DNA of 23,347 nt, taken from a virus. The position numbers were made by a program, and so were the translations under genes. Of the stretch, positions 1 to 7,438 are shown piece by piece (within the stretch, counting starts at the first letter, position 1; each line of letters starts with the position of its first letter). The stretch is taken from IMG/VR virus record IMGVR_UViG_3300028115_000121, positions 1 to 23,347 of that record, one strand, 5' to 3'. The notes under the pieces are model-generated. The model did no database searches, was not told the DNA's origin, and worked only from the letters and a program-made list of their open reading frames with translations.

Positions 1-506
1 AGTCTTCATTAGAGTTAGAAAAGTATATTGATGAAAAATATAATAGGATTGCTATTACCTCTGAGTCAAAAGCTGGTGTTGATGCAAATACGCATCTACT
101 TTGGAGATATGATTTAGTAATCGGTGAGACAGTACAAGGATTGAGTTCAGGAGCAACTGGAACACTTGCTGAGATAGACTATAATACAAATACATTCTAT
201 CTTGAAAATGTTACCGGAAACTTTATTGATGAAAGCTTAGCGTTTACTACATCGCTTATCGGTCTGGCATCGAATTCGTCATTTAAGAATAACGTTGTCA
301 GCGAAGTAAATGCTGTACATCATTATATAAACTCTGATGGTGTCACTGTTGATCGTTTGAATTTTAATGTAAATGATTCAATGCTGCCTGTAACGAACTA
401 TGAATACGAAACAGATTTAAATGATTCGCGTATGTCGATACGTGTAATTAATCCTGCTGCGATTGACGAATTTGCTACTAAATATCGTACGCTCATTAAT
501 CAATAG
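1..506 (+). CDS. 53: Baseplate wedge protein, gp53-like (5' truncated by window edge)
   Basis: The reading frame is open from base 3 to the TAG at 504-506, so the gene begins before the window. About 167 C-terminal residues are visible. A TTG at 141 could be read as a start, but the frame continues unbroken upstream with sensible protein (ELEKYIDEKYNRIAI, then LLWRYDLVIGETV), so it is internal. The end has the pattern I associate with gp53 of marine T4-like phages: a region with HHYINSDG, then NYEYETDLNDSRMSIRVINP and a final helix ending in KYRTLINQ. In T4, gp53 joins neighbouring wedges in the baseplate. A position directly before hub, spike and gp25 genes fits. The N-terminal part, which could carry a LysM-like domain, is outside the window. 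The family call rests on remembered motifs and context. Confidence 0.65.
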   Translation, partial: SSLELEKYIDEKYNRIAITSESKAGVDANTHLLWRYDLVIGETVQGLSSGATGTLAEIDYNTNTFYLENVTGNFIDESLAFTTSLIGLASNSSFKNNVVSEVNAVHHYINSDGVTVDRLNFNVNDSMLPVTNYEYETDLNDSRMSIRVINPAAIDEFATKYRTLINQ

Positions 507-516
507 ATAATATAAT

Positions 517-1821
517 ATGGCTATACAAAAAGGTTTAAATCCAACTGATTTAACTGCGATTAGTCCAGATTCGTACAGACTAACCGTGAATATTGAATCA
601 GCAAATGGTAAAGAGCGTGACATTACACAGTTAATACAGAGTATGACCGTGTTTGAATCAGTCTTTCAACAGACGCTTATTGCTGAATTTGAATTAGCTG
701 ATGCTGTTTCTTTGTTTGAAGATCTTAATATTACTGGCAATGAAAAGATATCATCAGTAGTGCGTAAACAAAACGATAAGAGTTCACCTCCAATCGATAT
801 ACAAAATGACTGGTACGTCTTAGACATTCCTGTATTTGGTCGACCAAAGCCTGATCTACAGGTTTCAAAGATTCGTTGCGTCAACTCATTTGGCTTAGTC
901 TCTAAGATGAGACGTATTGCAGCAACTCTTTCGGGCACGCCCGTGGAGATCTTAACCGAGCTTTATCGCCAGGTTGGTGTGGACATTGAAGTGCAAGATG
1001 ATCAGTCTCTTGGTACATTTAAATTTGTTCCTCCACGTCTCACATACTCTGACGCAATTCAAAACGTTTTACAGAAAACTATGTCACCGAATGGTGCACC
1101 GTTCTTTGCGTTTCAAACGTTTCATGAATCTAAATACATACTCGCATCGTATAACTCGATGATACTTGAACCAATATTAGATTACTATAATCAAGGTTAT
1201 TTCTATAGAGAGGAGTCACAGACTGATGCATCGTTTGAAGAGAAGCGACATAGGATATTAGAAGCATCATCAAATCTAGGCTTTTCTCCATATAAATCCA
1301 TGAAGAATGGTTCATACGTTACACGTACGCATGCGCTCGACTGGTCGAATAAGACATATGAGACAATTGACTTTAATGCGTTTAACGATAAAGTTCCTCT
1401 TATTGATGGAAGCAAGTCTGATTTAGTATGGAACAAAGACTTTGATGTGTCTGGTGTTGGACCGAACACGTTAACCGATACGTACAACATTTATACATCA
1501 CTTAATTCTTTGGCGATGATCGATACTGATGAAGCAAACTATCATCAGTTCACTCCATATAAGATGTCGACTAAACACTCTATCTACTCTAACCTAGAAC
1601 AGATGGAGCATTCGATTAAATTAAATGGAGACTCACGCTTGAGTGCTGGTAAGACAGTAGAACTTAAGTTTCCAAAGGTTGGCCAGGTTGATGGTCAAGG
1701 CCGTGAAGACGATCCGTTTATATCTGGCAAATACTTGATTGTTTCTTCTACACATACATTCAACTCTGAAGGTTATTATACGCGAATTAAAGTTCGTAGG
1801 GATTCGGTGCACAAGCGATGA
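517..1821 (+). CDS. 27: Baseplate central hub protein, gp27-like
   Basis: This 434-residue protein is close in size to T4 gp27 (391). The N-terminal part (about residues 15-85) has the hub-type pattern: an extended strand YRLTVNIESANG, the element ITQLIQSMTVFESVFQQ, and an acidic EFELADAVSLFEDL. The C-terminus (about 395-430) ends in a beta-rich segment, SGKYLIVSSTHTFNSEGYY followed by TRIKVRRDS, typical of hub proteins of the gp27/Mu gp44/P2 gpD group. In T4, trimeric gp27 is the adaptor between the hexameric tail tube and the trimeric spike gp5. The next gene is the spike and overlaps this one by ATGA (1818-1821), suggesting coupled translation of the two partners. gp48 (tube cap) was considered, but the terminal motif and pairing with gp5 favour the hub. 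Confidence 0.68.
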   Translation: MAIQKGLNPTDLTAISPDSYRLTVNIESANGKERDITQLIQSMTVFESVFQQTLIAEFELADAVSLFEDLNITGNEKISSVVRKQNDKSSPPIDIQNDWYVLDIPVFGRPKPDLQVSKIRCVNSFGLVSKMRRIAATLSGTPVEILTELYRQVGVDIEVQDDQSLGTFKFVPPRLTYSDAIQNVLQKTMSPNGAPFFAFQTFHESKYILASYNSMILEPILDYYNQGYFYREESQTDASFEEKRHRILEASSNLGFSPYKSMKNGSYVTRTHALDWSNKTYETIDFNAFNDKVPLIDGSKSDLVWNKDFDVSGVGPNTLTDTYNIYTSLNSLAMIDTDEANYHQFTPYKMSTKHSIYSNLEQMEHSIKLNGDSRLSAGKTVELKFPKVGQVDGQGREDDPFISGKYLIVSSTHTFNSEGYYTRIKVRRDSVHKR

Positions 1822-3083
1822 ATAATGGTTTTATGACAGATAAGTTTGTTTGGTTTTCTGGTGTTGTAGAAGATCGTGCTGACCCTTTATATTTAAATCG
1901 TGTTAGGGTAAGAGCTTTTGGCTATCATACGCCAGATAAGGTGTTAGTTAAAACAGAAGATCTACCATGGGCTACAGTCATGTTACCTGCAACAGAGTCT
2001 GGTACATCTGGCGTTGGTCGTTCACCTCATGGATTAGTCGAGGGATCATGGGTTATTGGATTCTTTCGTGATGGCACTGACGCACAGGATCCGGTTATCC
2101 TTGGATCTATTGCTGCATTAAATACGCAAGCAGCTGATCCATCGATAGGTTTCTTTGATCCGCTTGGTAATTATCCAAAGTCAACTGATGATATTACTAC
2201 TAACTATTTAAACGAATCGGATGTCAATAAGGCAGCTCGTGGATTAGCTACTCAGGCAAACATCAACCAAGAAACAATTCGTACGGCGAATGTAGCTAAT
2301 TCAGATGCAGTCGAAAAGCTTGGATACGTTGAAGCCAAATCAAAGGCTGATCCATTTAAATTGAGCGGTGATACACCAAACATCTTTGCCTTTGATGAGC
2401 CTCCTTCACCAGCTAAACCACAATATCCATTTAACAAAGTAATGGAATCAGAGTCTGGTCACGTTTTTGAAGTAGATGATACTGCTGACTATCAACGGAT
2501 TAAAGAACATCATCGATCAGGCACATTCTATGAGATACATCCTGATGGATCACGCGTGCTTAAAGTTGTTAAGGATAACTATGAAGTAACGCTTGGCGAT
2601 GAGTACGTGAATGTTAAAGGTACATCACGTGTAACTGTAGAAGGTGACTGTAATCTCTTTGTTGTCGGTAACTGCAATACTGAGATACAGGGTAACAAAG
2701 AAGAACACATCTATGGTAACTCAACGCAGGTTATTCATGGCTCTGAGTTTAAAACGGTTAAGCAAAATGCTATACACCAGATTGATGGTTATATGACACA
2801 CAGCGTCGGCCAATACTTTGAACAAACAATTGGTTCTTATATGAGTTTAAATGTTGGATCGAATCTTACCGAAACAATTGGCGGTGCGCAATCTACAACA
2901 GCATCGAACCATACTACAATTAATAACAACGTTAACATTACTGGTAACCTTAATATTCAGGGTACAACGCACTCTGTCGGTGATGTGTCTACTTCTGCTG
3001 GAGCAAATCCAACATTAGCGACTCACTTCCACTTTGGACATGATCCATCAGGAAGATCAACAGCTCCAGGCGGAAATAGATAA
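1818..3083 (+). CDS. 5: Baseplate central spike, gp5-like, no lysozyme domain
   Basis: This 421-residue protein forms the membrane-puncturing needle. The N-terminal OB-fold (about 8-115) is visible as YLNRVRVRAFGYHT, DLPWATVMLP and GSWVIGFFRDG, ending QDPVILGSI. A linker of about 90 residues replaces the lysozyme domain that T4 gp5 carries at this point, so the spike probably does not digest peptidoglycan. The VgrG-like signature SGHVFEVDDT, then RIKEHHRSGTFYEIHPDGS, lies near 212-247. From residue 264 to about 375 there are roughly 14 octapeptide repeats of the VxGxxxxx type (VTVEGDCN, LFVVGNCN, TEIQGNKE), the triple beta-helix signature of gp5C. The tip carries H403-F-H405 plus H408, like the metal-binding HxH tips of other spikes. 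The start overlaps the hub stop (ATGA). M6 at 1833 is an alternative start. Confidence 0.92.
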   Translation: MNNGFMTDKFVWFSGVVEDRADPLYLNRVRVRAFGYHTPDKVLVKTEDLPWATVMLPATESGTSGVGRSPHGLVEGSWVIGFFRDGTDAQDPVILGSIAALNTQAADPSIGFFDPLGNYPKSTDDITTNYLNESDVNKAARGLATQANINQETIRTANVANSDAVEKLGYVEAKSKADPFKLSGDTPNIFAFDEPPSPAKPQYPFNKVMESESGHVFEVDDTADYQRIKEHHRSGTFYEIHPDGSRVLKVVKDNYEVTLGDEYVNVKGTSRVTVEGDCNLFVVGNCNTEIQGNKEEHIYGNSTQVIHGSEFKTVKQNAIHQIDGYMTHSVGQYFEQTIGSYMSLNVGSNLTETIGGAQSTTASNHTTINNNVNITGNLNIQGTTHSVGDVSTSAGANPTLATHFHFGHDPSGRSTAPGGNR

Positions 3084-3089
3084 AATAGG

Positions 3090-3097
3090 TATAAATA
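3090..3097 (+). promoter_or_regulatory. T4-type late promoter (TATAAATA) before gp25
   Basis: An exact TATAAATA lies between the spike stop codon and the gp25 start. In T4 this octamer is the late promoter -10 element read by gp55 with gp33 and gp45. Its end is only 6 bases before the ATG at 3104, so transcription would begin at or beside the start codon. No Shine-Dalgarno sequence would be in such a transcript. Confidence 0.72.
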
Positions 3098-3103
3098 GAT
3101 ACT

Positions 3104-3547
3104 ATGAGCACACAAATTCTATCAGATAAAAACTATGCTGAGGTCAAGGCAACAGTAGTTGCGCGTACGCGTGACTATTCGGATCTTGATCTAGGGCTTA
3201 AGCCTCATCCGAATCTCGGTGATGTTATACCGTTAAGAGATATCGGAGCAATTAAAGCATCTGTCAAGAATTTGATTTTAACGTCTTATGGTGAAAGGCC
3301 TTTTCAACCGAACATAGGCTGTAATATTACTAATCAGCTCTTTGAAAACTTTAATCCGATTACAGTTGCAGCAATGCGTGAATCGATTAAACGAACATTG
3401 AAATACCACGAGAAACGTGTTGCGATTGCAAGTTTAGATATACAAGATCGATCTGATCAAAATTCTATCTTCATATCATTAACAGTAAAAATATTAAACG
3501 TACCAGATTTAGTTGATATAGAACTTTATCTAGAGAGAACCCGATAA
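3104..3547 (+). CDS. 25: Baseplate wedge protein gp25
   Basis: This 147-residue protein is slightly longer than T4 gp25 (132). The conserved core is clear: DYSDLDLGLKPHP near residues 24-36, then GAIKASVKNLILTSYGERPF with the ERP variant of the family's EPR motif, then QPNIGCNITNQLFENFNP and a final beta strand ending in DIELYLERTR. gp25 sits in the inner wedge core with gp6, gp7 and gp53, is related to type VI secretion TssE, and contacts the first sheath ring. The only ATG that keeps the DYSDLDL region is 3104, and it has no evident ribosome-binding site; the late promoter is immediately upstream. The stop TAA shares its last A with the gp6 ATG (3545-3549), which suggests translational coupling. 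In T4, gene 25 lies in a different cluster from 53/5/6/8, whereas here they are merged. Confidence 0.95.
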   Translation: MSTQILSDKNYAEVKATVVARTRDYSDLDLGLKPHPNLGDVIPLRDIGAIKASVKNLILTSYGERPFQPNIGCNITNQLFENFNPITVAAMRESIKRTLKYHEKRVAIASLDIQDRSDQNSIFISLTVKILNVPDLVDIELYLERTR

Positions 3548-5391
3548 TGGCAAACATTAAGAATGTAACTGAATTAGATTTTGACCAGATTAAAGTCAAT
3601 CTGAAAGCATATCTGTCAAGCCAAGATAAGTTTTCAGACTATGACTTTGATGGTGCTGGTATTAATATCTTATTGGATATCCTTGCGTACAATACGCAGT
3701 ACAATGCACTCTTAGCTCACTCAAATGCAAATGAAGCTTTCTTAGATACTGCACAGATGAGAGCAAATGTAGTATCGCATGCAAAGAGCTTAGGCTATAT
3801 TCCATCATCAGCTACTGCTGCTCAAGCTACTGTAGATGTAGTAGTACGAGGTCTCTCAACTTCTCCAACAAATATTACTTTACCACGCGGTACTACATTC
3901 CAAGGCTTGATCGGAACTAAGCAGTACACGTTTGTAACAAACACTTCGTATACTGCTGTAAAGGATGCTGACTTCTTCTATACATTCCCTGATGTTATTT
4001 TATATGAAGGATCGATTGAATCCTTTACATATCGAATAAACAAAAAAATACCGAATCAGAAATTTAAAATACCTACTGATTTGGTTGATACATCTACTCT
4101 TGTCGTAGGCGTGCGTGCTTCATTGACAAGCGAAGAGACTGCAGTCTATACACACTATAATAATATCCTAGATATTAATGCTGCTTCAAGAATATATTAC
4201 TTACAAGAAAGCTATGATGGCCAATATGAAATCTATTTTGGCGATGGTATTCTTGGCGTTGCTCCAGAAACCGGAAGTGTAGTTGATATTGCTTATATTA
4301 AAACGTCTGGTGCTGAAGCAAATGGCGCATCAACGTTTACTACTAATGCATCAATCGGTGGACTTACTACTGTCACAGTAACTCCAGCAGATGGATTCAC
4401 TAAAACAGAAACAGGATCAGATAGGGAATCAATTGATTCAATTCGATTTAACGCTCCTCGTGCATTCTCTTCGCAGAATCGTGCTGTTACATCAGTCGAC
4501 TATCGTGCAATACTTAAAGCTGAATACGATTTTATTGAAGACATTTCAGTTTGGGGCGGTGAAGTAAACGAACCTCCTGTTTACGGTAAGGTGTTTATTT
4601 CAGTTAAACCTTTGTCAGGCGACTATCTATCGAATACAACAAAGGAAATTATTAATCGATTCTTGTCTACTAAGAACGTTGGATCGATTACTACTGAGAT
4701 AACAAACCCCGACTATACGTTTGTTACTATGGATGTATTCTTTAAATATAATCCTGATAATACCGTAAGAACGCGTGCTCAATTAGAAGCAGCTGTTAGG
4801 GATTCTATCCTTGAATATAATGACGCATACTTAGAAAAATTTGATGGTGTACTTCGCTATTCAAAACTACTAAAAGCGATTGATGATACTGATGACGGTA
4901 TTTTGAACTCATCAATCAGATTAAAAATGCATAAGCACGTTGCTCCTATCACTGGAGTAAGGACTGATTATACGATTAAGTTCTCTTCGCCAATCTATAT
5001 TACTGATACCACTGAGCAAACTCTGTCATCAAATACGTTTACTTATGCTGGACAAACTTGTGAATTGACTGATATTGTATCTAGTGTCTTTCCAAATAGA
5101 ACAGTGCAAATTCGTAACGCATCAACAAAAGCAATTATAAATTCAAACGCAGGAACTATTACTCCTACTACTGGAACAATTACGCTTAATCAAATACAAA
5201 TTGATTCGATTACTCCATTGCTTATTTTTGCTGATCCAAATTCATACGATATTGCTCCTAAATTTAATCAATTAGTTTCTATAGAATCAGACGAGACTCC
5301 AGGCATTACAGTAACTGGTGAAGAGGATACTATTTCTACTCTTGGCTCTGTCGGAGCTGCTACATACACCACATTCAGTAGACACGAATAA
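3547..5391 (+). CDS. 6: Baseplate wedge protein gp6 (Baseplate_J family)
   Basis: This 614-residue protein is close to T4 gp6 (660). The N-terminus carries the family hallmark: DFDQIKVNLKAYLSSQD, then DFDGAGINILLDILAYNTQY and NEAFLDTAQMRANVVSHAKS, followed by LGYIPSSATAA (about residues 8-95). A central segment with YEIYFGDGILGVAPETGS (about 228-245) and ESIDSIRFNAPRAFSSQNRAV then VDYRAIL (about 298-325) matches the Baseplate_J/gp6 core. In T4, gp6 dimers clamp the wedges and form the inner baseplate ring that opens when the sheath contracts. The gene overlaps gp25 upstream by one base and the next wedge gene downstream by one base (TAATG at 5389-5393), so gp25, gp6 and the gp7-like protein are probably produced from one coupled transcript. 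Confidence 0.95.
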   Translation: MANIKNVTELDFDQIKVNLKAYLSSQDKFSDYDFDGAGINILLDILAYNTQYNALLAHSNANEAFLDTAQMRANVVSHAKSLGYIPSSATAAQATVDVVVRGLSTSPTNITLPRGTTFQGLIGTKQYTFVTNTSYTAVKDADFFYTFPDVILYEGSIESFTYRINKKIPNQKFKIPTDLVDTSTLVVGVRASLTSEETAVYTHYNNILDINAASRIYYLQESYDGQYEIYFGDGILGVAPETGSVVDIAYIKTSGAEANGASTFTTNASIGGLTTVTVTPADGFTKTETGSDRESIDSIRFNAPRAFSSQNRAVTSVDYRAILKAEYDFIEDISVWGGEVNEPPVYGKVFISVKPLSGDYLSNTTKEIINRFLSTKNVGSITTEITNPDYTFVTMDVFFKYNPDNTVRTRAQLEAAVRDSILEYNDAYLEKFDGVLRYSKLLKAIDDTDDGILNSSIRLKMHKHVAPITGVRTDYTIKFSSPIYITDTTEQTLSSNTFTYAGQTCELTDIVSSVFPNRTVQIRNASTKAIINSNAGTITPTTGTITLNQIQIDSITPLLIFADPNSYDIAPKFNQLVSIESDETPGITVTGEEDTISTLGSVGAATYTTFSRHE

Positions 5392-6959
5392 TGCGCGATA
5401 ATATTGAATCAAGTAAAATAGAATCGTTAATCCCGCGTCAGCTCATTGCTGATGCTGGTGGATTAATTGAGTTTCTAAAAGAGTATTATAAGTTCCTTAA
5501 TCAAGACGAAGGTCCTTCGCATATATTAAATAATATTCTTGCGAATAGAGATTTAGACACAGTAGTCGATGCATTCCTAGGCTTGGTTGAGAAAGAACTA
5601 GGTGGTGGATTTACTACAAAGCTTGTAGCTAACAAAACGAACCTATATAAAAACATAGTACAATTCTATCAAGCAAAAGGTTCAACAGAATCGTTTAAGC
5701 TTCTTTTCCGTTTGCTCTACGATACTGAGATTGATATCTCTTTCCCTAAAGAAAAGATCCTTATTGCATCTGATGGACGATGGGTACAACAAACGTCCAT
5801 CTTTATTGAGATTACCGAAGGTGATCCGTTTGATCTTTTTGCAAACATTATTGAAATCTCTACACCGACGCGAGTTATTGAAGTTGAAGTAGAGCGAATC
5901 AAGCGTGTTGACGAAACGATGTATTATGAGATATTCATTACTCGTGATAACAATACTGGTGCAATTGTTACCGGTGCGACAATCGATGCATACGGTGTAA
6001 AAGCAACTGTTGTAAACTCATTGAATATCGGTGAGATCATTTCAAAAGGTTCAGGGTTTGAAACTGCACAATACGTTGATATTGTTGAAGGCTCTGGTAC
6101 AGGTACTAAACTAAAAGTATCTGTTGTAGGAGACGGCGGGACACTCGAATCATTTAAATTTATATCTTTCGGTGTAGATTATTCTTCCGAATTCTATGGG
6201 ATGATTATCCCACGCGCAGAAGTATCTGGCGGAGTTGATTTTGTTATATCAACGGATCCTGAAGCTGATGCTATTACTTATCCGACACGAGCAATTATAA
6301 AGTTCACGGAGTCGGTATTAGCACAGTATCAAGGTGAGTATTCTGCAAATAATGGATTCTTATCTGACGATATATACTTGCAAGACAATAGATTCTATCA
6401 GCAGTTCTCATATCTTATTCGTTCGTCACAACAGTTTGACAGCTATAAGAATATATTAGATCAAACTATACATCCAGCCGGTATGGCAGCATTTGGTGCA
6501 TTTGAGATTAACAACACGTTTGATCTTTCTAGAAACCTTGATGCTCTTCGTAGATACTTTGTTAACCGCTTGGAAGATGTTGTTGATACTACAGATGTTA
6601 ATAATTGGTTATTAAATAAGCCTGTTTCAGATACTGCAATAACTTCCGAAAATAACGTATATCATTTAACTAAACCAAGGTCAGATATTGCTTCTATTAC
6701 AGAAGCTGAAATAAAAGAATTTACAAAATCTTTATCTGATAATACTACAATATCTGATGAAATAGCCATACAATTATTTATTATGCGTTTCTTATCAGAT
6801 ACTACATCATTGTCTGATCTTGCTGTATTTAGTTACTCAAAGCGTTCAACAGAAGTTATAAATAGTAATGATTCCGGCGTAATTGAAATGTTAAATGACA
6901 TTTATGCTGAAAACTATTTTGCTGAAGATTATTCCGAAGGATTAACTTCATTTACCTAG
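5391..6959 (+). CDS. Baseplate wedge protein, gp7/P2 gpI-like
   Basis: This 522-residue protein directly follows gp6. The N-terminal 130 residues contain LIEFLKEYYKFLNQDEGPS, NRDLDTVVDAFLGLVEKEL, then NIVQFYQAKGSTESFKLLFRL and ISFPKEKILIASDGRWVQQ. I recognise this as a widespread phage wedge domain of the gpI/gp7 type, the usual partner of a gp6/J protein. Residues about 211-277 hold a GxGYxxAxxVxIxGxGxGA-like beta repeat (KGSGFETAQYVDIVEGSGTG) that is also found in gp8 below. Residues about 355-395 (QTIHPAGMAAFGAFEIN) end the folded part. From 410 to about 497 there are degenerate SD-type repeats, and the last residues are AENYFAEDYSEGLTSF, a common end of marine phage tail proteins. It is much shorter than T4 gp7 (1032), so the T4 name is not assigned. 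Confidence 0.62.
   Translation: MRDNIESSKIESLIPRQLIADAGGLIEFLKEYYKFLNQDEGPSHILNNILANRDLDTVVDAFLGLVEKELGGGFTTKLVANKTNLYKNIVQFYQAKGSTESFKLLFRLLYDTEIDISFPKEKILIASDGRWVQQTSIFIEITEGDPFDLFANIIEISTPTRVIEVEVERIKRVDETMYYEIFITRDNNTGAIVTGATIDAYGVKATVVNSLNIGEIISKGSGFETAQYVDIVEGSGTGTKLKVSVVGDGGTLESFKFISFGVDYSSEFYGMIIPRAEVSGGVDFVISTDPEADAITYPTRAIIKFTESVLAQYQGEYSANNGFLSDDIYLQDNRFYQQFSYLIRSSQQFDSYKNILDQTIHPAGMAAFGAFEINNTFDLSRNLDALRRYFVNRLEDVVDTTDVNNWLLNKPVSDTAITSENNVYHLTKPRSDIASITEAEIKEFTKSLSDNTTISDEIAIQLFIMRFLSDTTSLSDLAVFSYSKRSTEVINSNDSGVIEMLNDIYAENYFAEDYSEGLTSFT
6618..6882 (+). repeat. Degenerate SD-containing peptide repeats at the 3' end of the gp7-like gene
   Basis: Residues about 410-497 of the protein repeat a unit of roughly 13-24 residues with the core K/R-x-x-SD followed by I/L-(S/T)-(D/E): KPVSDTAITSEN, KPRSDIASITEAE, KSLSDNTTISDE and RFLSDTTSLSDL. 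The spacing is irregular and the DNA is diverged, so this is a protein-level repeat. It looks like an extended, flexible or beta-structured arm outside the wedge core. Confidence 0.55.
6857..6864 (+). promoter_or_regulatory. Possible late promoter (TATAAATA) inside the gp7-like gene
   Basis: An exact TATAAATA occurs 109 bases before the ATG at 6973, inside the 3' end of the preceding gene. It could serve the small tail protein and gp8. In AT-rich coding DNA a chance match is possible, so confidence is low. Confidence 0.35.
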
Positions 6960-6972
6960 GAGAAAGACGATA

Positions 6973-7425
6973 ATGTTAATGAATGAAACCGTAAGCCCTA
7001 AGGGTCAGGTCTCGATTGAGATCTTTAACTCTAAAGGTAATTTAAAGGAAAAGGTACATGTACCTAATCTTGTAGTAACTACTGGTAGGAACTATATTAC
7101 TTCGCGTATGAATGACACTGCACAAACTGATGTCATGACACATATGGCGGTTGGTTCTGGTACAGATGCTGCAACATTAGCTGACGTTGTGCTTGGTACT
7201 GAAATTACTCGTGTTGCTTTGGATTCAGATAATATTGTAGATAACGTAATTACATATGTTGCTACATATGACGCAGGTGTTGGTACTGGAGCAATCACTG
7301 AAGCTGGCATCTTTAATGATGCAGGAGCAAACCTTGGTGATTTACTTTGCCGTACAGTATTCCCTGTAGTGAATAAAGCTGTTGATGACTCAATGGTTAT
7401 TACCTGGACCGTTACAATATCTTAA
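6973..7425 (+). CDS. Small conserved phage tail/fibre-associated protein
   Basis: This 150-residue, mostly beta protein has a pattern I recognise from many phage tail modules: LVVTTGRNYITSRM (about 33-46), MTHMAVGSGTDA (about 56-67), then GTGAITEAGIFNDAGANLG, LLCRTVFPVVNKAVDDSM and a final VITWTVTIS. Its exact role is unknown to me. Proteins of this type usually sit among baseplate or fibre genes and are annotated as virion structural. The start at 6973 is supported by AGGAG at 6958-6962 with normal spacing; the second ATG at 6979 is further from it. The gene lies between two wedge genes, so it may decorate the wedge or act as a fibre adaptor. Confidence 0.6.
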   Translation: MLMNETVSPKGQVSIEIFNSKGNLKEKVHVPNLVVTTGRNYITSRMNDTAQTDVMTHMAVGSGTDAATLADVVLGTEITRVALDSDNIVDNVITYVATYDAGVGTGAITEAGIFNDAGANLGDLLCRTVFPVVNKAVDDSMVITWTVTIS

Positions 7426-7438
7426 GAGAATATAATTA

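Noticed and set aside
141-506. A shorter gene starting at TTG 141
   Set aside because: The frame is open without a stop to the left edge and the upstream residues look like real protein, so 141 is an internal Leu codon of a truncated gene.
2160-2460. Lysozyme domain in the spike linker
   Set aside because: The segment is only about 90 residues, with no catalytic pattern of T4-type lysozyme that I can find.
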